DNA of 20,870 bases, from the IMG/VR virus record IMGVR_UViG_3300021960_000647, positions 1-20,870 of that record; one strand, 5' to 3'. A program made the position numbers and the translations under genes. Below the pieces are notes generated by a model. It did no database searches. It was not told the origin of the DNA and was given only the letters and a program-made list of their open reading frames with translations. This stretch comes from a virus. How positions within the stretch are numbered: position 1 is the first letter of the stretch; every line of letters starts with the position of its first letter. This document shows, in pieces, positions 4,705 to 11,548 of this stretch.

Positions 4705-4707
4705 TAT
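4679..4707 (+). promoter_or_regulatory. Promoter in front of rIIA
   Basis: TTGACA (4679-4684), a 17-base spacer and TAGTAT (4702-4707), straddling the stop of the beta-helix gene. It gives a short leader before the ATG at 4737. Confidence 0.6.
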
Positions 4708-4736
4708 CCCAACATCACTTGAAAGAAGGAAGCAAG

Positions 4737-6950
4737 ATGAAACTGAACACTGAACAGAATGACATTGTAAAGATTGGGAACTTCGGAGAAACGGGTGCTT
4801 TTAATATTCAAGCCTCTGCGAAGGCTTTTAAAATCCTCTCGGATGGTCTCTACACCGATAAAATTCAGGCTTGTATTCGGGAGCTATCCTGTAATGCCTA
4901 CGACAGTCATGTTGCTGCTGGTAAGGCTGATGTTCCTTTTAAGGTTCATATGCCTACAATTCTGGAGCCCTTTTTCAGTGTTCAAGATTTCGGTTTAGGC
5001 TTGTCCCATGACGACATTATGCACCTGTACACTACGTACTTTTCCAGTACTAAAACAGACTCCAATGATTTCATTGGGGCGCTTGGGCTTGGAAGTAAAT
5101 CGCCATTCTCTTATGTAGATAGCTTCACAGTCGAAAGTATCTTTGAAGGTCGCCTGCGTAAGTACTCTGCCTATATTGGAGAGGATGGTTCGCCTCAGAT
5201 CACGCTTATGATGGAAGACATGACTTGTGGTACTAATGGTGTCACTGTGTCCTTCCCTGTTAAGAAAGAGGATATTAATACTTTCTCTAAATACGGGTAT
5301 CTTTTTGATCTGTTTCCTGTGGAACCTCTCAATAACTTCCAGTATGAGAACAAGACGGAAGTGGTAGAGGAGATTGAAGGCTTGTGCAGGTTCATTAATA
5401 ATGGGTATCTCCGCCAGCACCGGGAATATTACTTTGCCATTCAAGGTAGCGTATCCTATCCTATTACAATGTCAGAAGAACTTCTGGCAGAAATTGAGAA
5501 GTATGGTGATGAAACCATTCTTAAAAATTCCCATCCTATCAATGTCTGTCAAATGATCTTTCCTGTAGGCTCCCTTGATGTAGCTGCTAGTCGTGAAGCC
5601 CTATCCTATGACAAGCAAACGATTGAAGCGATTGCCAAGCGAGGGCATGAGGCCTACAAAGCCATTGAAGCTAAAATTCAAAAAGACATAGACGCTTGCC
5701 TTACTGAGTGGGAAGCCTACACTACAGCATATCATTTGGAGCAGGCATACAAGGGGTATTTTAATTTATCAACAGTCACTTATAAAGGTAAGAAGTACGA
5801 TTGTAAAAAGTGGGGTACTTCTCACCTTCATGGTACCCACAAATTTACCATGTACGCGAAGAACCTTCATGATTATCGCTTCAAGGAAGTTTCTAAAAGC
5901 TACGCAGCAGGTAATATAACTATCCCTCTAAAGTCCGATAAGGCACCTGCCTTCATTGTCGTGACAGGTGATGTACGGAATTACAAACAGCGAGCTAACA
6001 AGTACTTGCAAGACACCTCAGAGATTATTCGGGTCCTGACTATCCAACCACCTTCTTTTATTGAGCCAGAGAAGCTGCACGAGTTTCTTTCAGGTATCGT
6101 CGAAGGGTATCCTTACATTATGTATGATCGTGACCTGCCAGATGTGGAGCGTAGTTCCTCTGGTGCGCCTAAAGTAAAGAGTACGGTTGAGAAGACACCA
6201 GAGAACCTTACAGAATATTTCGAGGTTAAAGATACTCGCTGGTATGGTGGATTAGACCGCTGCTATAAGCCGCTACCTGACTCTGGTGGCTACTATGTAG
6301 AAATCAAGAACAACCATTGGCTCCGCTCTGATGGCGCAGAAGCCATTAGTTTGGCTACTGAAAATTCTTATCGAAATTTTGATTGGATTACTTCTCTGAA
6401 AGAAGCTCTTGGTATTAATACTCTTTATGGGTTCAACCAAGTACAGATGCGTCATATTCGTAATGACGCTCGCTGGAAGCCTGTCAATTCTCTTATTACG
6501 TCTAAGCTAGAGCACCCTAAAGCTGTAGAACATGCGGAAAAGGAAGCGGAGTTTGCTGCCGTTAGCGATTATGATAGAGGATATTTGAGGGATAACCGGC
6601 CTATTATTAGTGTCCTTTCAGAATTTCATCCAGAACTGGAAAAAGGTATCACTCAAATTCAGGCGTCAGAGGCTTTCTATGCTGATATGAAAGATGCGAC
6701 AGACGATGGTGTAAAGTTTGCACACAAAGCTGTATCCATTCACCAATTGAATACTGCCCTGCGCCGTATCCTTGGGAAAGATGAACTTTATCCGAAAAAA
6801 GACTTGACATCCTTAAATTTCTCGGGTATGGTATCAGACCTTGTAACAGAAAAATATCCTCTACTTATGTCGGCAAGCGGAGAATTTACAGACAACATAG
6901 AAGAAGCTAAGATTTACATTAACGCAAAGAAGGAAATGGAAAATGAGTAA
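4737..6950 (+). CDS. rIIA: rIIA-like GHKL ATPase-fold protein
   Basis: A 737-residue protein, close to the roughly 725 residues of T4 rIIA. The N-terminal third carries the ATP-binding (GHKL/Bergerat) motifs: E49-x3-N53-A-x-D56 (ELSCNAYD), D84-F-G86-L-G88 and GALGLGSKS at 114-122. In T4, rIIA and rIIB are membrane-associated and linked to rapid lysis control and to growth on lambda lysogens; the molecular activity is unsettled. The ATG at 4737 is chosen because AAGGA lies 6 bases upstream; an upstream TTG at 4719 lacks a site. It overlaps rIIB by 8 bases, as expected for an rIIA-rIIB pair, and is preceded by a good promoter (4679-4707). Confidence 0.88.
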   Translation: MKLNTEQNDIVKIGNFGETGAFNIQASAKAFKILSDGLYTDKIQACIRELSCNAYDSHVAAGKADVPFKVHMPTILEPFFSVQDFGLGLSHDDIMHLYTTYFSSTKTDSNDFIGALGLGSKSPFSYVDSFTVESIFEGRLRKYSAYIGEDGSPQITLMMEDMTCGTNGVTVSFPVKKEDINTFSKYGYLFDLFPVEPLNNFQYENKTEVVEEIEGLCRFINNGYLRQHREYYFAIQGSVSYPITMSEELLAEIEKYGDETILKNSHPINVCQMIFPVGSLDVAASREALSYDKQTIEAIAKRGHEAYKAIEAKIQKDIDACLTEWEAYTTAYHLEQAYKGYFNLSTVTYKGKKYDCKKWGTSHLHGTHKFTMYAKNLHDYRFKEVSKSYAAGNITIPLKSDKAPAFIVVTGDVRNYKQRANKYLQDTSEIIRVLTIQPPSFIEPEKLHEFLSGIVEGYPYIMYDRDLPDVERSSSGAPKVKSTVEKTPENLTEYFEVKDTRWYGGLDRCYKPLPDSGGYYVEIKNNHWLRSDGAEAISLATENSYRNFDWITSLKEALGINTLYGFNQVQMRHIRNDARWKPVNSLITSKLEHPKAVEHAEKEAEFAAVSDYDRGYLRDNRPIISVLSEFHPELEKGITQIQASEAFYADMKDATDDGVKFAHKAVSIHQLNTALRRILGKDELYPKKDLTSLNFSGMVSDLVTEKYPLLMSASGEFTDNIEEAKIYINAKKEMENE
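6804..6832 (+). promoter_or_regulatory. Promoter inside rIIA, ahead of rIIB
   Basis: TTGACA (6804-6809), a 17-base spacer and TATGGT (6827-6832), about 110 bases before the rIIB start. It would allow rIIB to be made independently of rIIA. Confidence 0.5.
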
Positions 6951-7761
6951 CAACACAAACGGCGCTATCCTCACCAGTGAAAGTATCACAGCTATTGTGG
7001 ATGGCAACCAATATACAGTAACACGAGACAATGTGAATTTCACAAAGGCTCTGGAAGCTGCTTCGGAACAACGATGGGATGATCTTGTGGAGATTCTCTC
7101 CCCAGTAACAGTCTTGATTAATTTTGGGAATGGCAGAGTGACTATTAAAGATGGTCAGGTGCTTTATATGGGAGATGTTGTTCACAACGTCCTTGCCACT
7201 CGAATGTTGGAAATGGCACAAACAGGCTTCAACGTTGAGCCGATGGCTAACTTCCTTGACAATCTTCATTCAAACCCCTCGAAACAGGCTGTAGATGAAC
7301 TATACCTGTTCTTGGAAGCTAACAATCTGGCAATTACGCCGGATGGTCACTTCCTTGCTTATAAGAGGGTCACAGAAGATTATATGGACATTCACAGCCG
7401 GTCTATGAATAACAGCGTGGGTCAGGTAGTTACTATGCCCCGTAATAAAGTGGATGATGTCCGTGCTAATACCTGCTCAGAAGGGTTGCACTTCTGCTCG
7501 CTGGAATACCTGCCTCACTTTGGTTCCCTTTCCCGAGGAGATCGGACAGTTATTGTCAAGATCAACCCGGCTGATGTTGTAAGTATTCCGAAGGACTATA
7601 ACAATGCTAAGGGTCGCACCTGTCGCTATCAGGTAGTAGCGGAGCATGACAGTGACACTGAGAGTGCTTTTTATGAACCTGTAGTGGATTACTCCCCTGA
7701 GGAAGAAGCCAACGAGCTCGGTGATAGTTTCTTTGAATTTTTAGAGGGACTTACGGACTAA
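6943..7761 (+). CDS. rIIB: rIIB-like protein
   Basis: A 272-residue protein directly after rIIA with an 8-base overlap. The middle and C-terminal parts carry blocks typical of phage rIIB proteins: FLEANNLAITPDGHFLAYKR, then YMDIHSRSMNNSVGQVVTMPR and ANTCSEGLHFCSLEYL, then a VVKINPADVVSIP-like strand and KGRTCRYQVV. T4 rIIB is 312 residues, so this one is somewhat shorter. It probably acts together with rIIA at the membrane in exclusion or lysis timing. The ATG follows AAGGAAATGGAAA, giving a good ribosome-binding site. Catalytic activity is not predicted. Confidence 0.85.
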   Translation: MSNNTNGAILTSESITAIVDGNQYTVTRDNVNFTKALEAASEQRWDDLVEILSPVTVLINFGNGRVTIKDGQVLYMGDVVHNVLATRMLEMAQTGFNVEPMANFLDNLHSNPSKQAVDELYLFLEANNLAITPDGHFLAYKRVTEDYMDIHSRSMNNSVGQVVTMPRNKVDDVRANTCSEGLHFCSLEYLPHFGSLSRGDRTVIVKINPADVVSIPKDYNNAKGRTCRYQVVAEHDSDTESAFYEPVVDYSPEEEANELGDSFFEFLEGLTD

Positions 7762-8060
7762 TGAACTTCCCTGCCCTAGAATATGTGCATGTGTTTGACA
7801 AGAGTGAGAAAGGCCACCGCCGTCTTTTCGTCTTGACAAAAGGAAAGAAGTGGGTTAATCTCTATTGTCCTTTTACTTGTACAGGAATAAAGGTTAGACG
7901 TATCAACTATGATGATATGTTCATAGAACAAGAACTTCCTAGTAGACGGCTATTGAATATCCTTAAAGACAATCGAAAGTCTTTTCAAGACACTACAGTA
8001 CGGACGGATAAGCTGGTAAAGGATTTAGAGACTACTCTAAAGAAAGATAAAAATAAATGA
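7761..8060 (+). CDS. Hypothetical basic protein
   Basis: A 99-residue protein, not recognised. It starts within the TAATG at the end of rIIB, so the two are likely translationally coupled. The first half is beta-rich and aromatic (EYVHVFDKSEKGHRRLFVL, KKWVNLYCPFTCTGIKVRRI). The C-terminal third is a charged helix ending in lysines (KLVKDLETTLKKDKNK). Two cysteines occur in YCPFTC. Nothing suggests a membrane location. It overlaps the next gene by 4 bases (ATGA). Confidence 0.65.
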   Translation: MNFPALEYVHVFDKSEKGHRRLFVLTKGKKWVNLYCPFTCTGIKVRRINYDDMFIEQELPSRRLLNILKDNRKSFQDTTVRTDKLVKDLETTLKKDKNK

Positions 8061-8260
8061 AAAAGTTGTTGACAAGTTCACTTACAGAGGCTATGGTAAT
8101 CCTTAAGGCTTCTGGTTTTGAGGAAGATAAGAGTTATCGCTTCTTTCGATTAGACGAGGATTATTCTCAAGCGGAAGCCCGAGTGTTTAAAACAGCAAAC
8201 GGTGGATATTCTATCCACTTTCTACCAGAGGAAGACCTTGATGAACATATTTGTCCTTGA
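8057..8260 (+). CDS. Hypothetical acidic protein
   Basis: A 67-residue protein, not recognised. An N-terminal helix (SLTEAMVILKASGFEED) is followed by a beta-like section (YRFFRLDEDYSQAEARVFKT and GGYSIHFL) and an acidic tail (PEEDLDEHICP). It is coupled to the previous gene by an ATGA overlap. The gene contains a consensus-like promoter at 8069-8097 and its last 20 bases overlap the next coding region, which is read in a different frame. Confidence 0.6.
   Translation: MKKLLTSSLTEAMVILKASGFEEDKSYRFFRLDEDYSQAEARVFKTANGGYSIHFLPEEDLDEHICP
8069..8097 (+). promoter_or_regulatory. Internal promoter ahead of 8241
   Basis: TTGACA (8069-8074), a 17-base spacer and TATGGT (8092-8097), within the coding region 8057-8260. 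Same architecture as the promoter before rIIB. Confidence 0.5.
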
Positions 8261-8747
8261 CGAAAACCCTAGAGTTGCTGCACAATATCATTGTGATAAG
8301 CATGTCGTGAAGATGGTTCTTGAGACAGCGCAGATACTCTGTACAGTAGTCTCCCAACATGGTGTTTCTAGTCCTTATAAACCTACTCACAAGAACCACC
8401 CATGTACTTTATGGGCCGGAGAGTCTCGAGATAACTTTCTATGGACGAAAGAGCTTGGAGAGGAACTTGGATGGGAGTATGCTAGACGATATAACAAGAT
8501 ACATAAGAGCGCCTTTGTTATTGACTCTTTGTATCCCCCTCTTACAATGCCAAACTCAGGTCTTACAGAGTTTGTCCAAGCTATGCCCGACCAGTATAAG
8601 AAGGAAGATGTGGTAGGAGCTTATCGTAATTATTATAAGGGCGAAAAGGCTTCTATAGCAAAATGGAAGGATGGCTGTATGCCATATTGGTGGAGAGATG
8701 AAGGGACATTCAGAGAGACTAAGGAAACAAAGGAACGCAGCACTTAA
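8241..8747 (+). CDS. Conserved phage protein with CDKHVVKM signature
   Basis: A 168-residue protein. The ATG at 8241 is chosen because GAGGAAG lies close upstream and the sequence from there (MNIFVLDENPRVAAQYHCDK) matches the usual start of a conserved phage and bacterial family. Marker blocks are CDKHVVKMVLETAQ (Cys18 onward), THKNHPCTLWAGES, YNKIHKSAF, LTEFVQAMPDQYK and YRNYYKGEKASIAKWK near the C-terminus. The invariant-looking Cys, His, Lys and Glu residues suggest an enzyme, and related proteins have sometimes been annotated as DNA-repair glycosylases, but I cannot support that from motifs. Function is left open. Confidence 0.75.
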   Translation: MNIFVLDENPRVAAQYHCDKHVVKMVLETAQILCTVVSQHGVSSPYKPTHKNHPCTLWAGESRDNFLWTKELGEELGWEYARRYNKIHKSAFVIDSLYPPLTMPNSGLTEFVQAMPDQYKKEDVVGAYRNYYKGEKASIAKWKDGCMPYWWRDEGTFRETKETKERST

Positions 8748-8862
8748 GGCTTTAAGGACTGACCCTCGGTTTACTCGTAATAAGACTGAGAAAGGTAATC
8801 GCAAGAAAGATCACCCAAGGAAGTTAAATAAACATAAGGATTTAATAGATTATGACCAATGA
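8698..8862 (+). CDS. Small highly basic protein
   Basis: A 54-residue protein whose ATG follows GGAGAG directly. It overlaps the end of the previous gene by 50 bases in another frame. The composition is extreme: arginine and lysine throughout (RLRKQRNAALKALRTDPRFT, NKTEKGNRKKDHPRKLNKHK). It ends LIDYDQ. Such proteins usually bind nucleic acid; KGHSERLRKQRNAALKAL may be a helix. No family is recognised. The next gene starts within its last codons. Confidence 0.5.
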   Translation: MKGHSERLRKQRNAALKALRTDPRFTRNKTEKGNRKKDHPRKLNKHKDLIDYDQ

Positions 8863-9214
8863 ACTGGACCTTACCAAGCCAATGCAGACCCGTGACGGGG
8901 GGTATGACGCAGAGCACATCTACACGTTTTCAAATGAGGGGCTTCTGTTTGCTATCAAGAACGCAGATGGAAAGGAGGGAGTCGTAGAGCGCCTAGCTGA
9001 CGGCAGGGTGTATGACAACACAGACGACAAGATGGACATCATCAACGCGCCGCAGGAAACGGTGGTATGGATGAACCTTTACGAAAGAGGTGAGGTCAGC
9101 CGTCATTACAACAAAGAGGTGGCTGACGCCTACCACGAAGAGTGCGGATACAGAATAGGGCAGCGCATTGCCTGCGCCAGATTTGTGCTGAAAGAGGGGG
9201 TGTGGGATGACTGA
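8852..9214 (+). CDS. Conserved phage protein (LTKPMQTRDG type)
   Basis: A 120-residue protein. The opening LDLTKPMQTRDGGYDAEHIY and the central GVVERLADGRVYDN, DIINAPQE blocks resemble a widespread phage family of unknown function that begins KPLQTRDGR (from memory). The C-terminal third (WMNLYERGEVSRHYNKEVAD) is probably a separate small module. Base composition here is visibly richer in G and C than the genes before and after, which, with the next gene, suggests a transferred cassette. It overlaps the next gene by 8 bases. Confidence 0.6.
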   Translation: MTNELDLTKPMQTRDGGYDAEHIYTFSNEGLLFAIKNADGKEGVVERLADGRVYDNTDDKMDIINAPQETVVWMNLYERGEVSRHYNKEVADAYHEECGYRIGQRIACARFVLKEGVWDD

Positions 9215-9560
9215 CGCAACACTGGAAGCCGTGAAGGCGGCGGTAAGACCCAGCATCATAAACGCAACAGGCGGCGGGGCAATGGGGTTGGCCAACTACG
9301 AAATTGAAGAAATAGTCAATGATGCAGCCCAAGCCGCCATCGGCGCCATGCCCAAACAGGAATGGCAGCCGATTGAGAGAAGCGATGTTGTGAGGACTGG
9401 GCTGCGAATGTCTGTCCGGCTAGAGGTCGGGGATGAATTAGGAATGCTGCGCGTGACGTATGATGGTGAGGGTTTCCGGTTGGACTTCTCACCGGAGCAA
9501 CTGCGCGACATTTACAATGCTGTGGGAGAGACCCTTCCAGCACCACCAGAGAAAGTGTAA
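9207..9560 (+). CDS. Hypothetical protein in GC-rich cassette
   Basis: A 117-residue protein, not recognised. The first half is alanine-rich and helical (LEAVKAAVRPSIINATGG, then YEIEEIVNDAAQAAIGAM). The second half is a compact alpha/beta unit (TGLRMSVRLEVGDELGMLRV, then GFRLDFSPEQLRDIYNAV) ending in a proline tail (LPAPPEKV). It is coupled to the upstream gene by an 8-base overlap and shares its unusual GC-rich composition. A non-cytosolic role is unlikely; nothing more can be said. Confidence 0.55.
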   Translation: MTDATLEAVKAAVRPSIINATGGGAMGLANYEIEEIVNDAAQAAIGAMPKQEWQPIERSDVVRTGLRMSVRLEVGDELGMLRVTYDGEGFRLDFSPEQLRDIYNAVGETLPAPPEKV

Positions 9561-9605
9561 AGATAGTTTGGGCTCCCGATAAAATAACACATGAAGGAAA
9601 GAAAA

Positions 9606-9842
9606 ATGAGCGACGATGATAATATTTTAAATGTTTCTTTTGGAGAAACGAAAATTTCACCGAATGAAGTACTCGACATGGCTAAGGACAAACTAAAGAG
9701 TGTTATCATTATCGGAGTAACAGATGAAGACTCAGACTTAGGAGAATCTATCTATTTATCTTCTTCTGAAAATAATGCAGCCAACGCTATCTTCACTATT
9801 GAACATGCGAAGATGCTTATTATGCAGCTTTCTTCACAATAG
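9606..9842 (+). CDS. Hypothetical acidic protein
   Basis: A 78-residue protein, not recognised. The ATG at 9606 is chosen over 9591 because GAAGGAAAG precedes it at suitable distance. It is acidic at the N-terminus (MSDDDNILN), has a central helix ending in a hydrophobic strand (NEVLDMAKDKLKSVIIIGVT), then a serine-rich turn (ESIYLSSSENN) and a final helix (IFTIEHAKMLIMQLS). The layout is like a small regulatory or inhibitor protein, but that is only shape. Base composition returns to that of the main replication genes. It lies just upstream of the integrase promoter. Confidence 0.55.
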   Translation: MSDDDNILNVSFGETKISPNEVLDMAKDKLKSVIIIGVTDEDSDLGESIYLSSSENNAANAIFTIEHAKMLIMQLSSQ

Positions 9843-9845
9843 TCC

Positions 9846-9874
9846 TTTACAATCACATAGAAGTCTGCTATGAT
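9846..9874 (+). promoter_or_regulatory. Integrase promoter
   Basis: TTTACA (9846-9851), a 17-base spacer and TATGAT (9869-9874), about 20 bases before the integrase ATG at 9895, with AATAAGGAA as ribosome-binding site. Confidence 0.55.
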
Positions 9875-9894
9875 TATACGTAATAAGGAATAAG

Positions 9895-10728
9895 ATGACT
9901 CTTGACGACGCTATCGACCTGTACATCGACTCCTCTTGGTTTGTCGGCTTGGCAAGTAATACTCAAACTAATTACTTAGCCTATCTCGATAAAGCGAAGA
10001 AATTACTTCCTACTACTACAGAAAAGGTAACTCCTTTACTTGCTGACAAAATCTATGCCAAAGTAAAATCAAAGAGTGGAGAGAGAACAGCAATTTACTT
10101 TTGCTCTGTTATGAGGAGACTTTGGAATTTTCTTTATAGGGCAGGAGAAGTTCAGTCTGTTCCTTGGGCTGCAATGGGCGTTAAGAATACGCTTAAGCCT
10201 CGTGATTCCATTTGGAGTCCTGAACAAGTAGATAAGGTCATTGATGAAGGTAGTCTTGGGTTGTCCTTGTTCGTATCTATGTCTTATGATACCGGGCAGC
10301 GTCCCTCTGATATTCTTTCAGTAACCAAAAGTAATGTTAAAGATGGTTGCCTGTCACTGGAACAGTCAAAAACAGGGACTAAAGTGGTTGTTCCTCTTAC
10401 CAGTAGAACGCTTAACCTACTCGACAGAAGGTATCAAGAGCTACCAAATACGGACACTCTTGTATGTACTAAGACAGGTCTAAAATATCACTTGACAAAC
10501 CTCAACAATGAGTTTAGAATAGTGCGAGATAAGTTGGGAATCCCTAGTAATATCCAATTGCGTGATCTTCGACGTACTACTCTGACTGAACTCGGGAACG
10601 CTGGTGCGACAGAGGATGAAATTATTGCTGTCTCTGGACACAAATCCCGACAAGTCGTATCTGTTTACGTACAGAAAACAAAACAACAAGCGTTTAACGC
10701 TATGGAAAAAAGGAAGAACAATCAATGA
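9895..10728 (+). CDS. int: Tyrosine recombinase (integrase)
   Basis: A 277-residue phage-type tyrosine recombinase. The N-terminal part (TLDDAIDLYIDSSWFVGLAS) is a core-binding SAM-like domain of about 100 residues. The catalytic half contains R136 (TGQRPSDIL), K159 (SKTGTK), the box QLRDLRRT with R226, H249 (SGHKS) and Y258 (VYVQKT) as the nucleophile. The residue usually His three before the second Arg is Arg here (R223). It would cut and rejoin DNA at an attachment site that I could not locate. It lies between small genes and the T7-like replication operon and has its own promoter. It could serve integration, or resolution of genome multimers. Confidence 0.85.
   Translation: MTLDDAIDLYIDSSWFVGLASNTQTNYLAYLDKAKKLLPTTTEKVTPLLADKIYAKVKSKSGERTAIYFCSVMRRLWNFLYRAGEVQSVPWAAMGVKNTLKPRDSIWSPEQVDKVIDEGSLGLSLFVSMSYDTGQRPSDILSVTKSNVKDGCLSLEQSKTGTKVVVPLTSRTLNLLDRRYQELPNTDTLVCTKTGLKYHLTNLNNEFRIVRDKLGIPSNIQLRDLRRTTLTELGNAGATEDEIIAVSGHKSRQVVSVYVQKTKQQAFNAMEKRKNNQ
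10492..10520 (+). promoter_or_regulatory. Promoter inside int, ahead of the MazG-like gene
   Basis: TTGACA (10492-10497), a 17-base spacer and TAGAAT (10515-10520), about 200 bases before the ATG at 10725. It would let the replication operon run without full int transcription. Confidence 0.5.
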
Positions 10729-11099
10729 GTTTCACAGTTGTAACGGCAGGTGATGTACTGACTCGGGTCTGTCATGGGGACGCCCGAGCAGCCGGGTGGT
10801 GGTCTGACATTCTTACAGGAGAAGATGTAGAGTTTAATGTTCCAGAGAAGCTGTGTTTGATCCACAGTGAGATTTCAGAAGCTATGGAAGCTGATCGTAA
10901 AGACCTTATGGACGACAAACTACCCCATCGTAAAGGGGTAGAAGTAGAGTTGGCTGATGCAGTTATCCGTATTTTTGATTTAGCAGGAGCTCTTGAACTT
11001 GATTTAGGGCTTGCAATTGACGAGAAACTGAGTTATAATCGTCAACGTGCTGACCATAAACCTGAAAACCGAGCTAAAGCCGGTGGGAAGAAATACTAA
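10725..11099 (+). CDS. MazG-like nucleotide pyrophosphohydrolase
   Basis: A 124-residue protein coupled to int by an ATGA overlap. The metal-binding signature of the all-alpha NTP pyrophosphohydrolase fold is present: E49-x2-E52 (HSEISEAMEA) and E75-x2-D78 (VEVELADAVIRIFDLAG). Members hydrolyse NTPs or dNTPs to monophosphates, and phage copies are proposed to adjust nucleotide or alarmone pools. It sits directly upstream of the amidase and the primase-helicase, consistent with a nucleotide-metabolism role. The ATG follows AAGGAAG. An alternative is dCTPase- or HisE-like activity within the same fold. Confidence 0.75.
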   Translation: MSFTVVTAGDVLTRVCHGDARAAGWWSDILTGEDVEFNVPEKLCLIHSEISEAMEADRKDLMDDKLPHRKGVEVELADAVIRIFDLAGALELDLGLAIDEKLSYNRQRADHKPENRAKAGGKKY

Positions 11100-11548
11100 T
11101 GAAAGTCCGTAAACAAACAGATACAATTATTGTTCATTGCTCTTATACGCCACCTTCTATGGATATTGGCGCATCCGTTATCCGAAACTGGCACTTGGAA
11201 CGAGGCTGGAGTGATATTGGGTATCACTATGTCATTACTCGGGACGGTACAATAGAGGATGGCCGACCAGTGGGACTTGTAGGCGCACATACAAAAGGTG
11301 TTAATTGGCGTTCTATTGGTATCTGTCTTGTGGGGGGTAAGAATGAGGATGAAGATGAAGATGAATTTAACTTCACCCAGCCTCAAATGACTTCGCTTAA
11401 CCTACTGGTTAAGGATATTCTTAAAACACATAAAGGTGAAAGTATTAGAGTAGCGGGTCATAATGAGTTCTCAGAGAAATCCTGTCCTTGTTTTAATGTC
11501 CCTGCATGGTGGTCTTTTGGTGATGTACTAAAGGTAAAGAATGGCTGA
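11099..11548 (+). CDS. T7-lysozyme-type N-acetylmuramoyl-L-alanine amidase
   Basis: A 149-residue zinc amidase, close to the 151 residues of T7 gp3.5. It cleaves the bond between muramic acid and the peptide in peptidoglycan. Zinc ligands H13 (IIVHCS), H121 (AGHNE) and C129 are in place, as are Y42 (IGYHYV) and K127 of the catalytic SEKSC block. An acidic run of seven residues (83-89) separates two core strands. In T7 this protein also inhibits phage RNA polymerase; no such polymerase is seen here, so that function is uncertain. It lies between the MazG-like gene and the primase-helicase, as gp3.5 lies before gp4, and starts in a TAATG junction. Confidence 0.9.
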   Translation: MKVRKQTDTIIVHCSYTPPSMDIGASVIRNWHLERGWSDIGYHYVITRDGTIEDGRPVGLVGAHTKGVNWRSIGICLVGGKNEDEDEDEFNFTQPQMTSLNLLVKDILKTHKGESIRVAGHNEFSEKSCPCFNVPAWWSFGDVLKVKNG

